DNA of 64,000 bases, from positions 1 to 64,000 of the IMG/VR virus record IMGVR_UViG_3300042561_001206; one strand, written 5' to 3'. Under the pieces are notes generated by a model. The model ran no database searches. It was given only the letters and a program-made list of their open reading frames with translations, and had not been told where the DNA came from. Positions 18,321 through 26,794 of the stretch are shown in pieces. This stretch comes from a virus. How positions within the stretch are numbered: position 1 is the stretch's first letter; the number at the start of each line of letters is the position of its first letter. Made by a program: the position numbers and the translations under genes.

Positions 18321-18961
18321 AATTAATAAAAGAAATCACAGAATCGGTACAATACCTTACAGAAGAAAAGGACGGAAAGAAGTCACTTTTTATTGAAGGT
18401 CCTTTCCTTGTAGCCGAGAGACAAAATAAAAATAAACGCCTCTACGAATACAATACTTTGAAAAAAGAAGTAGATCGTTATACCCAAGAATATATCAATA
18501 AGAATCGAGCTTTTGGTGAATTAGGGCATCCTGATTCACCAACTATTAATCTGGATCGCGTATCACATATGGTTACCGGTTTGAGAGAAGATGGTACGCA
18601 ATGGGTTGGTAAAGCAAAGATTCTCGATACACCAATGGGTAACATTGCAAGAAATCTAATCGAAGGTGGAGCTATGCTAGGAGTTTCATCAAGAGGTATG
18701 GGTTCTCTTAAAATGGTCAACGGTGTCAATGTTGTACAACCCGATTTTTATCTAGCCACAGCGGCAGATATTGTGGCCGACCCTTCTGCACCAGGTGCAT
18801 TTGTGCAGGGAATTATGGAAGGCAAAGAATGGATGTTAGTAGAGGGTAAATGGACTGAAGTTCATCTTCAAGAGGCAACGAAAGAAATTCGTAAGGCTTC
18901 GAGAAAACAAATTGAACAAGTAAGTTTACAAATATTCGAAAACTTCATTAAAAAATTATAA
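18317..18961 (+). CDS. gp21: Prohead maturation protease gp21
   Basis: 214 residues (T4 gp21, 212). Serine protease of the herpesvirus-assemblin type: catalytic His71 in GELGHPDSP and Ser in MLGVSSRGMGS (about 124-125), with FIEGPFLVAERQNKNKRLY at the start of the domain. It cleaves core and capsid proteins during head maturation. Starts within the 3' end of the basic gene (ATGA overlap). Confidence 0.9.
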   Translation: MKLIKEITESVQYLTEEKDGKKSLFIEGPFLVAERQNKNKRLYEYNTLKKEVDRYTQEYINKNRAFGELGHPDSPTINLDRVSHMVTGLREDGTQWVGKAKILDTPMGNIARNLIEGGAMLGVSSRGMGSLKMVNGVNVVQPDFYLATAADIVADPSAPGAFVQGIMEGKEWMLVEGKWTEVHLQEATKEIRKASRKQIEQVSLQIFENFIKKL

Positions 18962-18964
18962 TAT

Positions 18965-18972
18965 TATAAATA
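18965..18972 (+). promoter_or_regulatory. Late promoter for gp22 (exact TATAAATA)
   Basis: Exact late box in the 39-nt gap between gp21 and gp22, 29 nt before the gp22 ATG, with AAGGAGAT as ribosome site between them. Confidence 0.7.
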
Positions 18973-19000
18973 TTCCACATATAACCAAGGAGATTTCCAA

Positions 19001-20197
19001 ATGGGTAAGAAGTTCAATTTATCTGAAGCTGCCGCTGAAATTCTAAACAAAAGTATCAGCACAGCTAAAAAAGATGCGCCAGGCCGTCTGCCAACCTCAG
19101 TCGTTTCTGGTCAAAAAGAAGTAGGTGACATTGGCACCGAAGTTACAAAAACTACAGATGGTGGTCCAGATGCAACTAAAGGTGTTCCAACAGCAACACC
19201 TCCAGGTGCAACACCTCCAGTTGGTGCTGAGCCAATGAAAAAACTAAAAGGTCAACCTGCTGAACAAGGTTCCGTTGAAAGCCCAGAAGGAAAATCAGGG
19301 CGTCAAATGATGGACAAAAACAAAGGTGCCACATTTCAATCGTATGGTGGGCAGCACGAAGAAGTTGATGCTGATGAAGAAGATATGATTGAAGAAGAAA
19401 AAGAAGAAGGACATGAAGATGAGAAAGAAGATAAGAAGCTCATGAAAAAAATGGTCAAAAAAGATAGCATGAAAGAAGATATTGATGCGCTTATGCAAGG
19501 TGAAGACTTGTCTGAAGAATTCGTTCAAAAAGCAACAACAATTTTTGAAGCAGCGGTTATGTCTCGCGTACAGGAAATTGTTGAAGAAATGGAAACAGAA
19601 TATGAAGAACAATTCGATTCTGCTCTTACCGAACTCAGAGAAGATTTTGCAACAAAGATTGATGACTATCTGAACTATATGGTTCAAGAATGGATGGAAG
19701 AAAATCAACTTGCCATCGAATCTGGGCTTCGTTCAGAAATCGTAGAAGACTTTATCGTTGGTCTACGCAACCTGTTTGCTGAACACTACATTGACATTCC
19801 AGAGGAAAAAGTTGATGCAGTGGAAGAACTTGCTGGTAAAGTTGAAGAATTGGAAGAAGAACTTAACGAACAGATTCAACGTTCTGTTGAGCTTTCCAAA
19901 ACAATTAATGAATACAAAAAAATTCAGGCCGTGCAAGCAGTTTGCGAAGGCCTAACGCAGACTCAGGTAGAGAAACTTAAATCACTCGCAGAGAGTGTCG
20001 AGTTCACTTCTGAGGAAGATTTCACCGAAAAGCTTAATACGCTGAAAGAAGCATATGCTCCTTCAACAGTTAAAGCTGGTGAAAAGTCTGCCCTAGAAGA
20101 AGGCGTTGAAGTACCAGAAGACAAACCAACAAAGTTGTCATCTGACCCACTCGTAGACGCTGTAGCAAAAACAATCTCAAAATCGGTATTAAAATAA
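19001..20197 (+). CDS. gp22: Prohead core scaffold gp22
   Basis: 398 residues, longer than T4 gp22 (269). Located between protease and capsid genes. N-terminal ~110 residues are Pro/Gly/Thr-rich, then a Glu/Lys-rich block (about 120-165), then long heptad-like helices (MSRVQEIVEEMETEYEEQFD; KVEELEEELNEQIQRSVELS). The C-terminus VDAVAKTISKSVLK matches the usual gp22 ending. Major scaffold around which gp23 assembles, degraded by gp21. Confidence 0.85.
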   Translation: MGKKFNLSEAAAEILNKSISTAKKDAPGRLPTSVVSGQKEVGDIGTEVTKTTDGGPDATKGVPTATPPGATPPVGAEPMKKLKGQPAEQGSVESPEGKSGRQMMDKNKGATFQSYGGQHEEVDADEEDMIEEEKEEGHEDEKEDKKLMKKMVKKDSMKEDIDALMQGEDLSEEFVQKATTIFEAAVMSRVQEIVEEMETEYEEQFDSALTELREDFATKIDDYLNYMVQEWMEENQLAIESGLRSEIVEDFIVGLRNLFAEHYIDIPEEKVDAVEELAGKVEELEEELNEQIQRSVELSKTINEYKKIQAVQAVCEGLTQTQVEKLKSLAESVEFTSEEDFTEKLNTLKEAYAPSTVKAGEKSALEEGVEVPEDKPTKLSSDPLVDAVAKTISKSVLK

Positions 20198-20200
20198 ATA
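20193..20200 (+). promoter_or_regulatory. Candidate late promoter for capsid gene (AATAAATA)
   Basis: One mismatch from TATAAATA, overlapping the gp22 stop, 31 nt before the gp23 ATG, followed by a good ribosome site (TAGGAGT). Confidence 0.5.
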
Positions 20201-20230
20201 ATACCATAATTAACACATAGGAGTATTTAA

Positions 20231-21580
20231 ATGTACCTATCTGAAGAAATTCAATCAAAATGGAAACCAGTTCTTGAGCATCCAGAGCTGGAAGCAATTA
20301 AGGATCCATATCGTAAAGCCGTCACTGCAATGGTTCTTGAGAACCAGTCACAGGCAATGGCATCTGATCGCGCTCAAATGGGCATGCTTACAGAAACAAC
20401 AAGCGTAGGACCAACAAACGTTACTGGTTCTGGCGTTCAGAACTTTGACCCTATTCTTATTAGCCTGGTTCGCCGTGCGCTTCCTAACCTGATCGCTTAT
20501 GACGTTGCTGGCGTTCAGCCAATGACAGGTCCCACTGGTCTTATTTTTGCAATGCGCGCACGTTATGGTCAGAACATGACTTCTGGTTCAGAAGCCTTCT
20601 TCAATGAAGCTAATACACAGTTCTCTGGTATCGGTTCAGATACAAACCGTTTCGGTTTCGCCAACAACACAACTGGTGACACAATCACCAATCCAGTTGG
20701 TAACGGTTTTACAACTGCTAATACCTTCACAACTGGTATCGGTATGCCAACTGCTACTGCTGAATTCTTGGGTTCTGAAAGCAACACAGCATTTGGTCAA
20801 ATGGCATTCTCAATTGAGAAAGTTACTGTTACTGCACAAAGCCGTGCGCTGAAAGCTGAATACTCACTAGAACTTGCACAAGACCTGAAAGCAATTCACG
20901 GGCTTGATGCTGAGACAGAACTTTCAAACATTCTGTCAACAGAAATTCTTGCTGAGATCAACCGTGAAGTTATCCGTACAATCTACACTGTTGCTAAGAA
21001 CGGTGCTCAGTATGGTACGACAACCGCTGGTGTATTTGACCTTGACACAGATTCAAATGGTCGTTGGTCAGTTGAGCGTTTCAAAGGTCTGATTTTCCAG
21101 ATCGAACGTGATGCTAACGTTATTGCTAAAGAAACTCGTCGTGGTAAAGGTAACGTTCTGATCGTTTCTTCAGACGTTGCTTCTGCAATGGCCATGGCTG
21201 GTGTTCTTCAGTACACACCTGCTCTGTCAGCCGATCTACAAGTTGATGACACTGGTAACACTTTTGCAGGTCTTCTGCATGGTCGTATCAAGGTTTACAT
21301 CGATCCATACTTCGGTGGCTATACAAGCAATCAAGAGCTTGTTACAATCGGTTATAAGGGTTCTTCACCTTATGACGCTGGTCTGTTCTACTGCCCATAC
21401 GTTCCTCTCCAGATGGTTCGTGCGGTTGATCAGTATACCTTCCAGCCAAAGATTGGTTTCAAGACTCGTTACGGCATGGTAGCAAACCCATTTGCTGGTG
21501 GTCCTAACGCTGATCTGGGTCAGTTGTACTCTAAGCGTAACACATACTACCGCATCTTCCGTGTTGCTAACCTGATGTAA
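20231..21580 (+). CDS. gp23: Major capsid protein gp23
   Basis: 449 residues (T4 gp23, 521). The HK97-fold major head protein: N-terminal helix to be removed by gp21, then FDPILISLVRRALPNLIAYDVAGVQPMTGPTGLIFAMR, the conserved gp23 segment; C-terminal YCPYVPLQMVRAVDQYTFQPKIGFKTRYGM and FRVANLM are also typical. Codon use here is visibly less AT-rich than neighbours, as expected for the most highly expressed gene. Confidence 0.97.
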   Translation: MYLSEEIQSKWKPVLEHPELEAIKDPYRKAVTAMVLENQSQAMASDRAQMGMLTETTSVGPTNVTGSGVQNFDPILISLVRRALPNLIAYDVAGVQPMTGPTGLIFAMRARYGQNMTSGSEAFFNEANTQFSGIGSDTNRFGFANNTTGDTITNPVGNGFTTANTFTTGIGMPTATAEFLGSESNTAFGQMAFSIEKVTVTAQSRALKAEYSLELAQDLKAIHGLDAETELSNILSTEILAEINREVIRTIYTVAKNGAQYGTTTAGVFDLDTDSNGRWSVERFKGLIFQIERDANVIAKETRRGKGNVLIVSSDVASAMAMAGVLQYTPALSADLQVDDTGNTFAGLLHGRIKVYIDPYFGGYTSNQELVTIGYKGSSPYDAGLFYCPYVPLQMVRAVDQYTFQPKIGFKTRYGMVANPFAGGPNADLGQLYSKRNTYYRIFRVANLM

Positions 21581-21620
21581 TAGTAGTATCGATAAAACCA
21601 CCGTTAAGAGTGGTCTTTCA

Positions 21621-21648
21621 GAGGAGCCTTCGGGCTCCTCTTTTTTTA
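21621..21648 (+). terminator. Rho-independent terminator after capsid gene
   Basis: GAGGAGCC-TTCG-GGCTCCTC: perfect 8-bp stem with a UUCG tetraloop, followed by seven T. Ends the structural transcription unit 40 nt after gp23. Confidence 0.95.
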
Positions 21649-21676
21649 TTCCTAAATAGTAGATAAGGAGGAAACT

Positions 21677-22159
21677 ATGAGTGGGCTAATCACAAAACCT
21701 AAGAATACTAATCTATTACAACCTACCAAATATTCTGTTAGTTTTCCAGAAATTTCAGATACGATTTATTTTTGCCAAAAAGTAAATTTACCTGGTGTTC
21801 AAGTCAGTGAATTACCACATGTAACTCCTAATCTCGATCTTTTTGTAGCTGGTACCAAAATCACATATGGTTCTTTTGATATAGAATTTTTGGTAAATGA
21901 GGATTTGACCTCGTGGCTGTATATTCATAATTGGATAAAAGGTATTACGACAGACATGAACTATCGATCATTTCCAAAAGTTCAAGCCATATTAACCATT
22001 TATTCTAATCAAAACAATCCAAAATTCAGAATAAAATATAATGATATTTTTCCATTAAATTTGGGGGACATAGAATTCGATACCACTTTATCGGCTGAAG
22101 ACCATCTAATATCTAGTGCATCTTTCCGTTTTAATTATTTTGACATTGAAAGACTTTAA
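21677..22159 (+). CDS. Tail tube paralogue (gp19/gp54-like structural protein)
   Basis: 160 residues. Segments align with tail tube gp19 of this genome: KYSVSFPEISDTIYFCQKVNLPGVQVSE, then an LFVAGTKITYGSFDIEFLVNED strand pair and an IHNWIKGI helix in place of gp19 FESWMNGI. T4 has such paralogues at the tube ends (gp54, which caps the baseplate, and gp3). Which one this is cannot be decided from sequence alone. An AAGGAGG site lies upstream. Confidence 0.65.
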   Translation: MSGLITKPKNTNLLQPTKYSVSFPEISDTIYFCQKVNLPGVQVSELPHVTPNLDLFVAGTKITYGSFDIEFLVNEDLTSWLYIHNWIKGITTDMNYRSFPKVQAILTIYSNQNNPKFRIKYNDIFPLNLGDIEFDTTLSAEDHLISSASFRFNYFDIERL

Positions 22160-22191
22160 TGTTAAAATAAAGGTTTATAAATGGATTAGTC

Positions 22192-22632
22192 ATGGAAAAT
22201 CTTGAACAAATTATGAAGTTGTGGGAAGAAGACTCTATCATTGACTCGACTGAACCTGGTAAAGAACTTCTTAAAATACCAACTCTGCACAATAAGTATT
22301 TGAAAATATTAGTGAAACATAGAATCTCAAATAAAAAACTTAATTTTGATTATTCTAGGCAAAGAAAGATCAAAGAAGAATACTACAATGGTAGTCTGTC
22401 TCAAGAAGAACTAGAAGAATATGGCTGGGAACCTTTTCTTCTTAACATTAAAACGAAGCAAGGCATAGAACGATATATAGATTCAGACAAAGATTTAATT
22501 AGATTACTAGAAAAAAAGATGCATCATGAAGAATGCATTTCAGTATGCGAATCTATTCTTCAAGAATTGAAAAGTAGAACTTATCAACTAAGAGATTATA
22601 TTTCATGGGAAAGATTTATAGGTGGAAACTAA
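22192..22632 (+). CDS. uvsY: Recombination mediator UvsY
   Basis: 146 residues (T4 UvsY, 137). N-terminal MENLEQIMKLWEEDSIIDST and the IPTLHNKYLKILVKHR segment are characteristic of UvsY, which loads UvsX on gp32-covered single-stranded DNA. C-terminal basic/aromatic RTYQLRDYISWERF. Next to uvsW, overlapping its start by 11 bp, as in related phages. Confidence 0.85.
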   Translation: MENLEQIMKLWEEDSIIDSTEPGKELLKIPTLHNKYLKILVKHRISNKKLNFDYSRQRKIKEEYYNGSLSQEELEEYGWEPFLLNIKTKQGIERYIDSDKDLIRLLEKKMHHEECISVCESILQELKSRTYQLRDYISWERFIGGN

Positions 22633-24151
22633 AATAATAGTTAAAAAGAGTAACGAAGCCTACGTTAAAGTAGAGTGTGATCGTAGCACAGCACAAGAAC
22701 TATCCGACTATTTCACGTTCTTTGTTCCAGGATTTCAATTTACACCAGCTTTTAGAAATAAAATTTGGGACGGTAAGATAAGGTTGTTCGATCAAAGAAG
22801 TAATGAACTATATCATGGGTTATATTCATTAATTGAAACATTTGCAAGTGAAAGAGATTATTCTGTAGAATACAGGGATCCACGCCCAGACCTCGTTGAT
22901 GATTTTTCAGAATACTTAGCAGACAAATATATACAACAGTTAAACGCACATTCAAGAGGCCAAAAGTTAACTGTAGATTCTCATCAAAAAACTGCATTTA
23001 TACATGCAATGAGAAAAAGAAGATGCTTACTACTTTCTCCGACAGCATCAGGCAAATCATTAATCATGTACATGATTGTACGCCAATTATTAGACTATCA
23101 CTGCAAAAAAGGTCTGATAATTGTACCAAGAACATCTTTGGTTGAACAACTTTATTCTGATTTTGCCGACTATTCTTCAGAGAACGAATGGGATGTATCA
23201 AACACAATACATAAAATTTACCAGGGCAAAGAAAAAACAACACAACTACCTTTGATAATAACAACTTGGCAATCAATCTATCAATTTCCTAAAGAATATT
23301 TCGAACAATTTGATTTTGTTATAGGTGATGAAGCTCACCTTTTCAAATCACAATCGTTAACATCAATACTGACCAAGTGTATCAATGCAAAATATAGAGT
23401 AGGTTTGACAGGTAGTTTAGATGGCACTAAAACCCATAAGTTAGTTTTAGAGGGGCTTTTTGGTCTAGCCGAAAGAGTTGCCACCACAAAAGAACTGATG
23501 GACAAAAACAGACTTGCAGAGTTTGAAATCAAATGTTTGGTTCTAAAACATAATGATGAAATTTGTGAGTTAATGAAAAAAACTACGTACCAAGAAGAAA
23601 TTGAATACCTGATATTGAATGAAACGAGAAACAAATTCATCAAAAATTTAGCGGTATCATTAAAAGGTAATACACTCATATTGTACCAATACGTTGACAA
23701 ACATGGGAAAATACTATATGATCTTATCACCAATACAAAAAATATTGGTGACAGAAAAGTTTTCTTCATATATGGAAAAACAGATGTTGAAACGAGGGAG
23801 AATGTCCGCAGTATAACAGAAAAAGAAGAAAATGCAATCATTATCGCATCGTATGGTACGTTCTCTACCGGTATTAATATTAGAAATTTGCATAATGTGA
23901 TTTTTGCTTCACCATCAAAGTCTAGAGTACGTAATCTTCAATCGATAGGTAGGGCACTTAGAATAGGTGATAAAAAAGAAAAAGCAATATTATATGATAT
24001 AGCAGATGATTTGAGATACAAAAACCATATGAATTATACACTCAAACATTTCGTGGAAAGAACAAAGATATATAATGAAGAGAAGTTTGTTTACAAACTC
24101 TATAAAATAGGACTAAAAAATGGAAAGAGTTCAAGTAATCAAGTTGTATAA
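22622..24151 (+). CDS. uvsW: UvsW helicase
   Basis: 509 residues; the only in-frame start near the conserved N-terminus is GTG at 22622, inside the uvsY stop. The N-terminal domain (FVPGFQFTPAFRNKIWDGKIRLFD) is that of T4 UvsW. Superfamily 2 helicase motifs follow: SPTASGKS (about 139-146), GDEAHLF, LTGSL, IASYGTFSTGINI and QSIGRALR. It unwinds branched DNA and R-loops, switching replication from origin- to recombination-dependent mode. Length equals T4 UvsW (503). Confidence 0.95.
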   Translation: METKIIVKKSNEAYVKVECDRSTAQELSDYFTFFVPGFQFTPAFRNKIWDGKIRLFDQRSNELYHGLYSLIETFASERDYSVEYRDPRPDLVDDFSEYLADKYIQQLNAHSRGQKLTVDSHQKTAFIHAMRKRRCLLLSPTASGKSLIMYMIVRQLLDYHCKKGLIIVPRTSLVEQLYSDFADYSSENEWDVSNTIHKIYQGKEKTTQLPLIITTWQSIYQFPKEYFEQFDFVIGDEAHLFKSQSLTSILTKCINAKYRVGLTGSLDGTKTHKLVLEGLFGLAERVATTKELMDKNRLAEFEIKCLVLKHNDEICELMKKTTYQEEIEYLILNETRNKFIKNLAVSLKGNTLILYQYVDKHGKILYDLITNTKNIGDRKVFFIYGKTDVETRENVRSITEKEENAIIIASYGTFSTGINIRNLHNVIFASPSKSRVRNLQSIGRALRIGDKKEKAILYDIADDLRYKNHMNYTLKHFVERTKIYNEEKFVYKLYKIGLKNGKSSSNQVV

Positions 24152-24494
24152 TGGTGACCAAATCATTTGCTATGCCGAAGAGGAAAAAGAACAGATTGTT
24201 GTTAAAAAGCCCCTTCAATTCTTTCTAAAAATTGATAGAAGTGGTGCGCATAATATTTCAATGGACTTTTGGTTACCCTACCCAGTCACTAAATCAAATA
24301 CTGCTTCTATTAAACGGGATCAGATTATTGCTGTGCTTGATCCTTCTGATGACTTTGAAGAATACTATGAGAATGCATTAGATGCTCTTGAGAAATCTAG
24401 AGAAAGTGATTCATCTTTTGAAGATGAAAATGAAGATAAGTTGAAAGTATTACTGGAGGCACTCCAGATACCTAAGGAAAGATTTATTAATTAA
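24120..24494 (+). CDS. Sm-like fold phage protein
   Basis: 124 residues, overlapping the uvsW 3' end by 32 bp. VQVIKLYNGDQIICYAEEEKEQIVVKKPLQF followed by MDFWLPYP and ...IIAVLDPSDDFEEYYENAL resembles small phage proteins with an Sm-like beta-barrel. A second copy of this type is at 50839-51150 (LGIKLVTGEEIVADV). The family occurs in T4-like cyanophages; function unknown. C-terminal ~50 residues are acidic and helical. Confidence 0.5.
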   Translation: MERVQVIKLYNGDQIICYAEEEKEQIVVKKPLQFFLKIDRSGAHNISMDFWLPYPVTKSNTASIKRDQIIAVLDPSDDFEEYYENALDALEKSRESDSSFEDENEDKLKVLLEALQIPKERFIN

Positions 24495-24552
24495 CATGCA
24501 GAGGGTACATAGTGGAGTGTAGACCTTTGTCAAGTGGAAATCAATACTTATT

Positions 24553-25101
24553 ATGGTGAACAATATGACAAATACCAAAAAACATTACATAAACAATGCT
24601 GATTTTTGCAAAGCATTGGTCGATTACAAAGAAGCGGTAGCTCTTGCAAAAAAAGAGAGACAACCAAAACCTATTATTCCAAATTACATTGGTGAGTGTT
24701 TCATGAAGATTGCTGAAGGGCTTTCTCACAAACCAAACTTCATCAACTATACCTATCGTGATGAAATGATCGCAGATGGTATTGAAAACTGTCTGATGTA
24801 TTTTGAAAACTTTGACCCTCAAAAATCCAATAACGCATTTGCCTATTTTACTCAAATCATATATTATGCTTTTCTCAGGAGAATACAGAAAGAGAAAAAA
24901 CAACTCTATGTCAAATACAAATCAACTGAAAATTTTGGTATTCTAGATGAGTCTGAACTCATGGGTTTCGATGAAATTAATTCCAAACCATTTGAACTGT
25001 ACGACAATATATCAGAGTTTATTGAAAATTTCGAAGAGACCAAAAAGAAAAAGAAAATCGTGAAAAAAGAAAAGGGTATTGAAAAATTTCTTGAAGACTA
25101 A
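24553..25101 (+). CDS. gp55: Late transcription sigma factor gp55
   Basis: 182 residues (T4 gp55, 185). YIGECFMKIAEGLSHKPNF, YRDEMIADGIENCLMYFENFD and NAFAYFTQIIYYAFLRRIQKEKKQ are the gp55 equivalent of sigma region 2, which recognises the TATAAATA box. C-terminal Lys-rich tail ends with the clamp-binding-like EKFLED, as gp55 must contact gp45. Starts at ATG 24553 or 24565; neither has a strong ribosome site. Late boxes seen before virion genes fit its presence. Confidence 0.9.
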   Translation: MVNNMTNTKKHYINNADFCKALVDYKEAVALAKKERQPKPIIPNYIGECFMKIAEGLSHKPNFINYTYRDEMIADGIENCLMYFENFDPQKSNNAFAYFTQIIYYAFLRRIQKEKKQLYVKYKSTENFGILDESELMGFDEINSKPFELYDNISEFIENFEETKKKKKIVKKEKGIEKFLED

Positions 25102-25103
25102 TT

Positions 25104-26168
25104 ATGAAAATAGCATTGATAACTGACCAGCACTTCGGTGCAAGAAACGATTCACTTCATTTCCTAGATTTCTATGAAAAATTTTATAATCTTTTTTTCT
25201 TAGAAATCGATGATAGAGGTATCGACACCGTTGTAATATTGGGAGACACATTCGACCGTCGCAAGTATGTAAACTTTTATACCTTGCAGAGGTCAAAGAA
25301 AATGTTTTTTGAAAGACTAAAAACACGAGGTATAAAAGTTTACATGCTGGTGGGTAATCATGATACCTATTACAAAAACACGAACGAAGTTAATTCACCA
25401 GACCTGATGCTGAGTGAATATGATAACATCACCACCATAAACGATCCTCAAACGATACAGATTTCTGACTATCCAGTCACCATGATGCCATGGATTTGTT
25501 CAGAAAATTATGTCGCATCTATGGAAGAATTAAAAAACACGACAGCACCTATTTGCATGGGTCATTTTGAAATTGAAGGTTTTCAAATGTATAGAGGAGC
25601 ACCTTCACATGAAGGGCTCGATCCTAAATTATTCGATAGGTTTGATGTAGTTTTTTCTGGGCATTATCACCACAAATCTTCAAAAGGCAATATTCATTAT
25701 CTTGGTAATCCATATGAATTAACCTGGCAAGATTACGATGATAAAAGGGGCTTTCATATTTTCGATCTGAAAACTCACGAATTGGAATTTATACCTAATC
25801 CTTATAGAATGTTCCATAAGTTAACATATGACGATAAGGTTTCATCTATAAAAGAGATACAGGAAATGGATCTTGCTCCTTTTGCATCAGTATATGTAAA
25901 AGTTGTTGTCATAAACAAAACCAATCCATACCTATTTGATATGCTGATTAATAAATTATATCAAGTGAATCCAATAGACATTACTATTGCAGAAGATTTT
26001 ACCGATGTAGAAGATATTATGGATGATGACATTGATCAAGCTGAAGATACCATTACCATATTGAACAAATATGTAGATAACTTGACAACTGATTTAGAAA
26101 AGAGTAAACTAAAAACTCTATTTCAAGAAATTTATATTGAAGCTTTAAATGAAGGAGAAACATCATGA
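25104..26168 (+). CDS. gp47: Recombination nuclease subunit gp47 (SbcD/Mre11-like)
   Basis: 354 residues (T4 gp47, 339). Calcineurin-like phosphoesterase motifs: TDQHFG (7-12), GDTFDRR, LVGNHDTYY, MGHFEIEG and SGHYHHKS. With gp46 it forms the Mre11-Rad50-type complex that resects DNA ends for recombination-dependent replication. Overlaps the next gene by 4 bp. Confidence 0.92.
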   Translation: MKIALITDQHFGARNDSLHFLDFYEKFYNLFFLEIDDRGIDTVVILGDTFDRRKYVNFYTLQRSKKMFFERLKTRGIKVYMLVGNHDTYYKNTNEVNSPDLMLSEYDNITTINDPQTIQISDYPVTMMPWICSENYVASMEELKNTTAPICMGHFEIEGFQMYRGAPSHEGLDPKLFDRFDVVFSGHYHHKSSKGNIHYLGNPYELTWQDYDDKRGFHIFDLKTHELEFIPNPYRMFHKLTYDDKVSSIKEIQEMDLAPFASVYVKVVVINKTNPYLFDMLINKLYQVNPIDITIAEDFTDVEDIMDDDIDQAEDTITILNKYVDNLTTDLEKSKLKTLFQEIYIEALNEGETS

Positions 26169-26794
26169 GCCATGCTACCAGATTGGTTAATAACCCTTTG
26201 GATAAACTTTTATTTTTTCCAAGCATGCATGTTGACACAGGGTTTTTTACAAGCCAAGAGGTTGACATTATTTCAAATTACTGTTCTTCTTTACCTTTAG
26301 GTAAAGGGCAACTATTTGACGGCACTGACGTTTACAGCACACGAAATGCTAAAACAGCATTCATAAATTCACCGGATAATAACAACAGATGGATTTATGA
26401 AAAATTAAATACATTGATAGGATTCTATAATGACACAATGTTTGGCTTTGACCTATTAGGATTTGATTATATGCAATATGCTGAATATGATGTTACAGGA
26501 AAACATGAATTTCATATGGATATTGCAATGAATACACCACAGAATATAACATACAGAATTAATGAACATTTAAGAAAAATGACCATTGTATTAATGTTGA
26601 ATCAACAAGGTGTTGATTTTGAAGGTGGAGACTTTCAAGTGAATCTTTCTGAAGAAAGACTTCCTGTAAATGTAAACATGAACAAAGGTCATGTTCTTTT
26701 ACTGCCCTCTTTTTTACTTCACAGGGTTACACCAGTCACAAAAGGAATTAGAAAAACTCTTGTTTCTTGGGTTATTGGGCCAAAATTTAGATAA
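26165..26794 (+). CDS. 2OG-Fe(II) oxygenase (PiuC/prolyl-hydroxylase type)
   Basis: 209 residues inserted between gp47 and gp46, overlapping both. The double-stranded beta-helix signature is complete: HEFHMDIA gives His117 and Asp119, LLHRVTPV gives His186, and GIRKTLVSW gives the 2OG-binding Arg196. Members hydroxylate protein side chains or modify nucleobases. This position and family recur in marine T4-like phages; substrate unknown. Confidence 0.75.
   Translation: MSHATRLVNNPLDKLLFFPSMHVDTGFFTSQEVDIISNYCSSLPLGKGQLFDGTDVYSTRNAKTAFINSPDNNNRWIYEKLNTLIGFYNDTMFGFDLLGFDYMQYAEYDVTGKHEFHMDIAMNTPQNITYRINEHLRKMTIVLMLNQQGVDFEGGDFQVNLSEERLPVNVNMNKGHVLLLPSFLLHRVTPVTKGIRKTLVSWVIGPKFR

Noticed and set aside
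19295-19708. 137-codon minus-strand frame inside gp22
   Set aside because: Phe/Ile-rich because it is the complement of Glu/Lys codons of the scaffold protein; no start signals.
23335-23841. 168-codon minus-strand frame inside uvsW
   Set aside because: Antisense to conserved helicase motifs; hydrophobic composition is an artefact of the AT-rich opposite strand.
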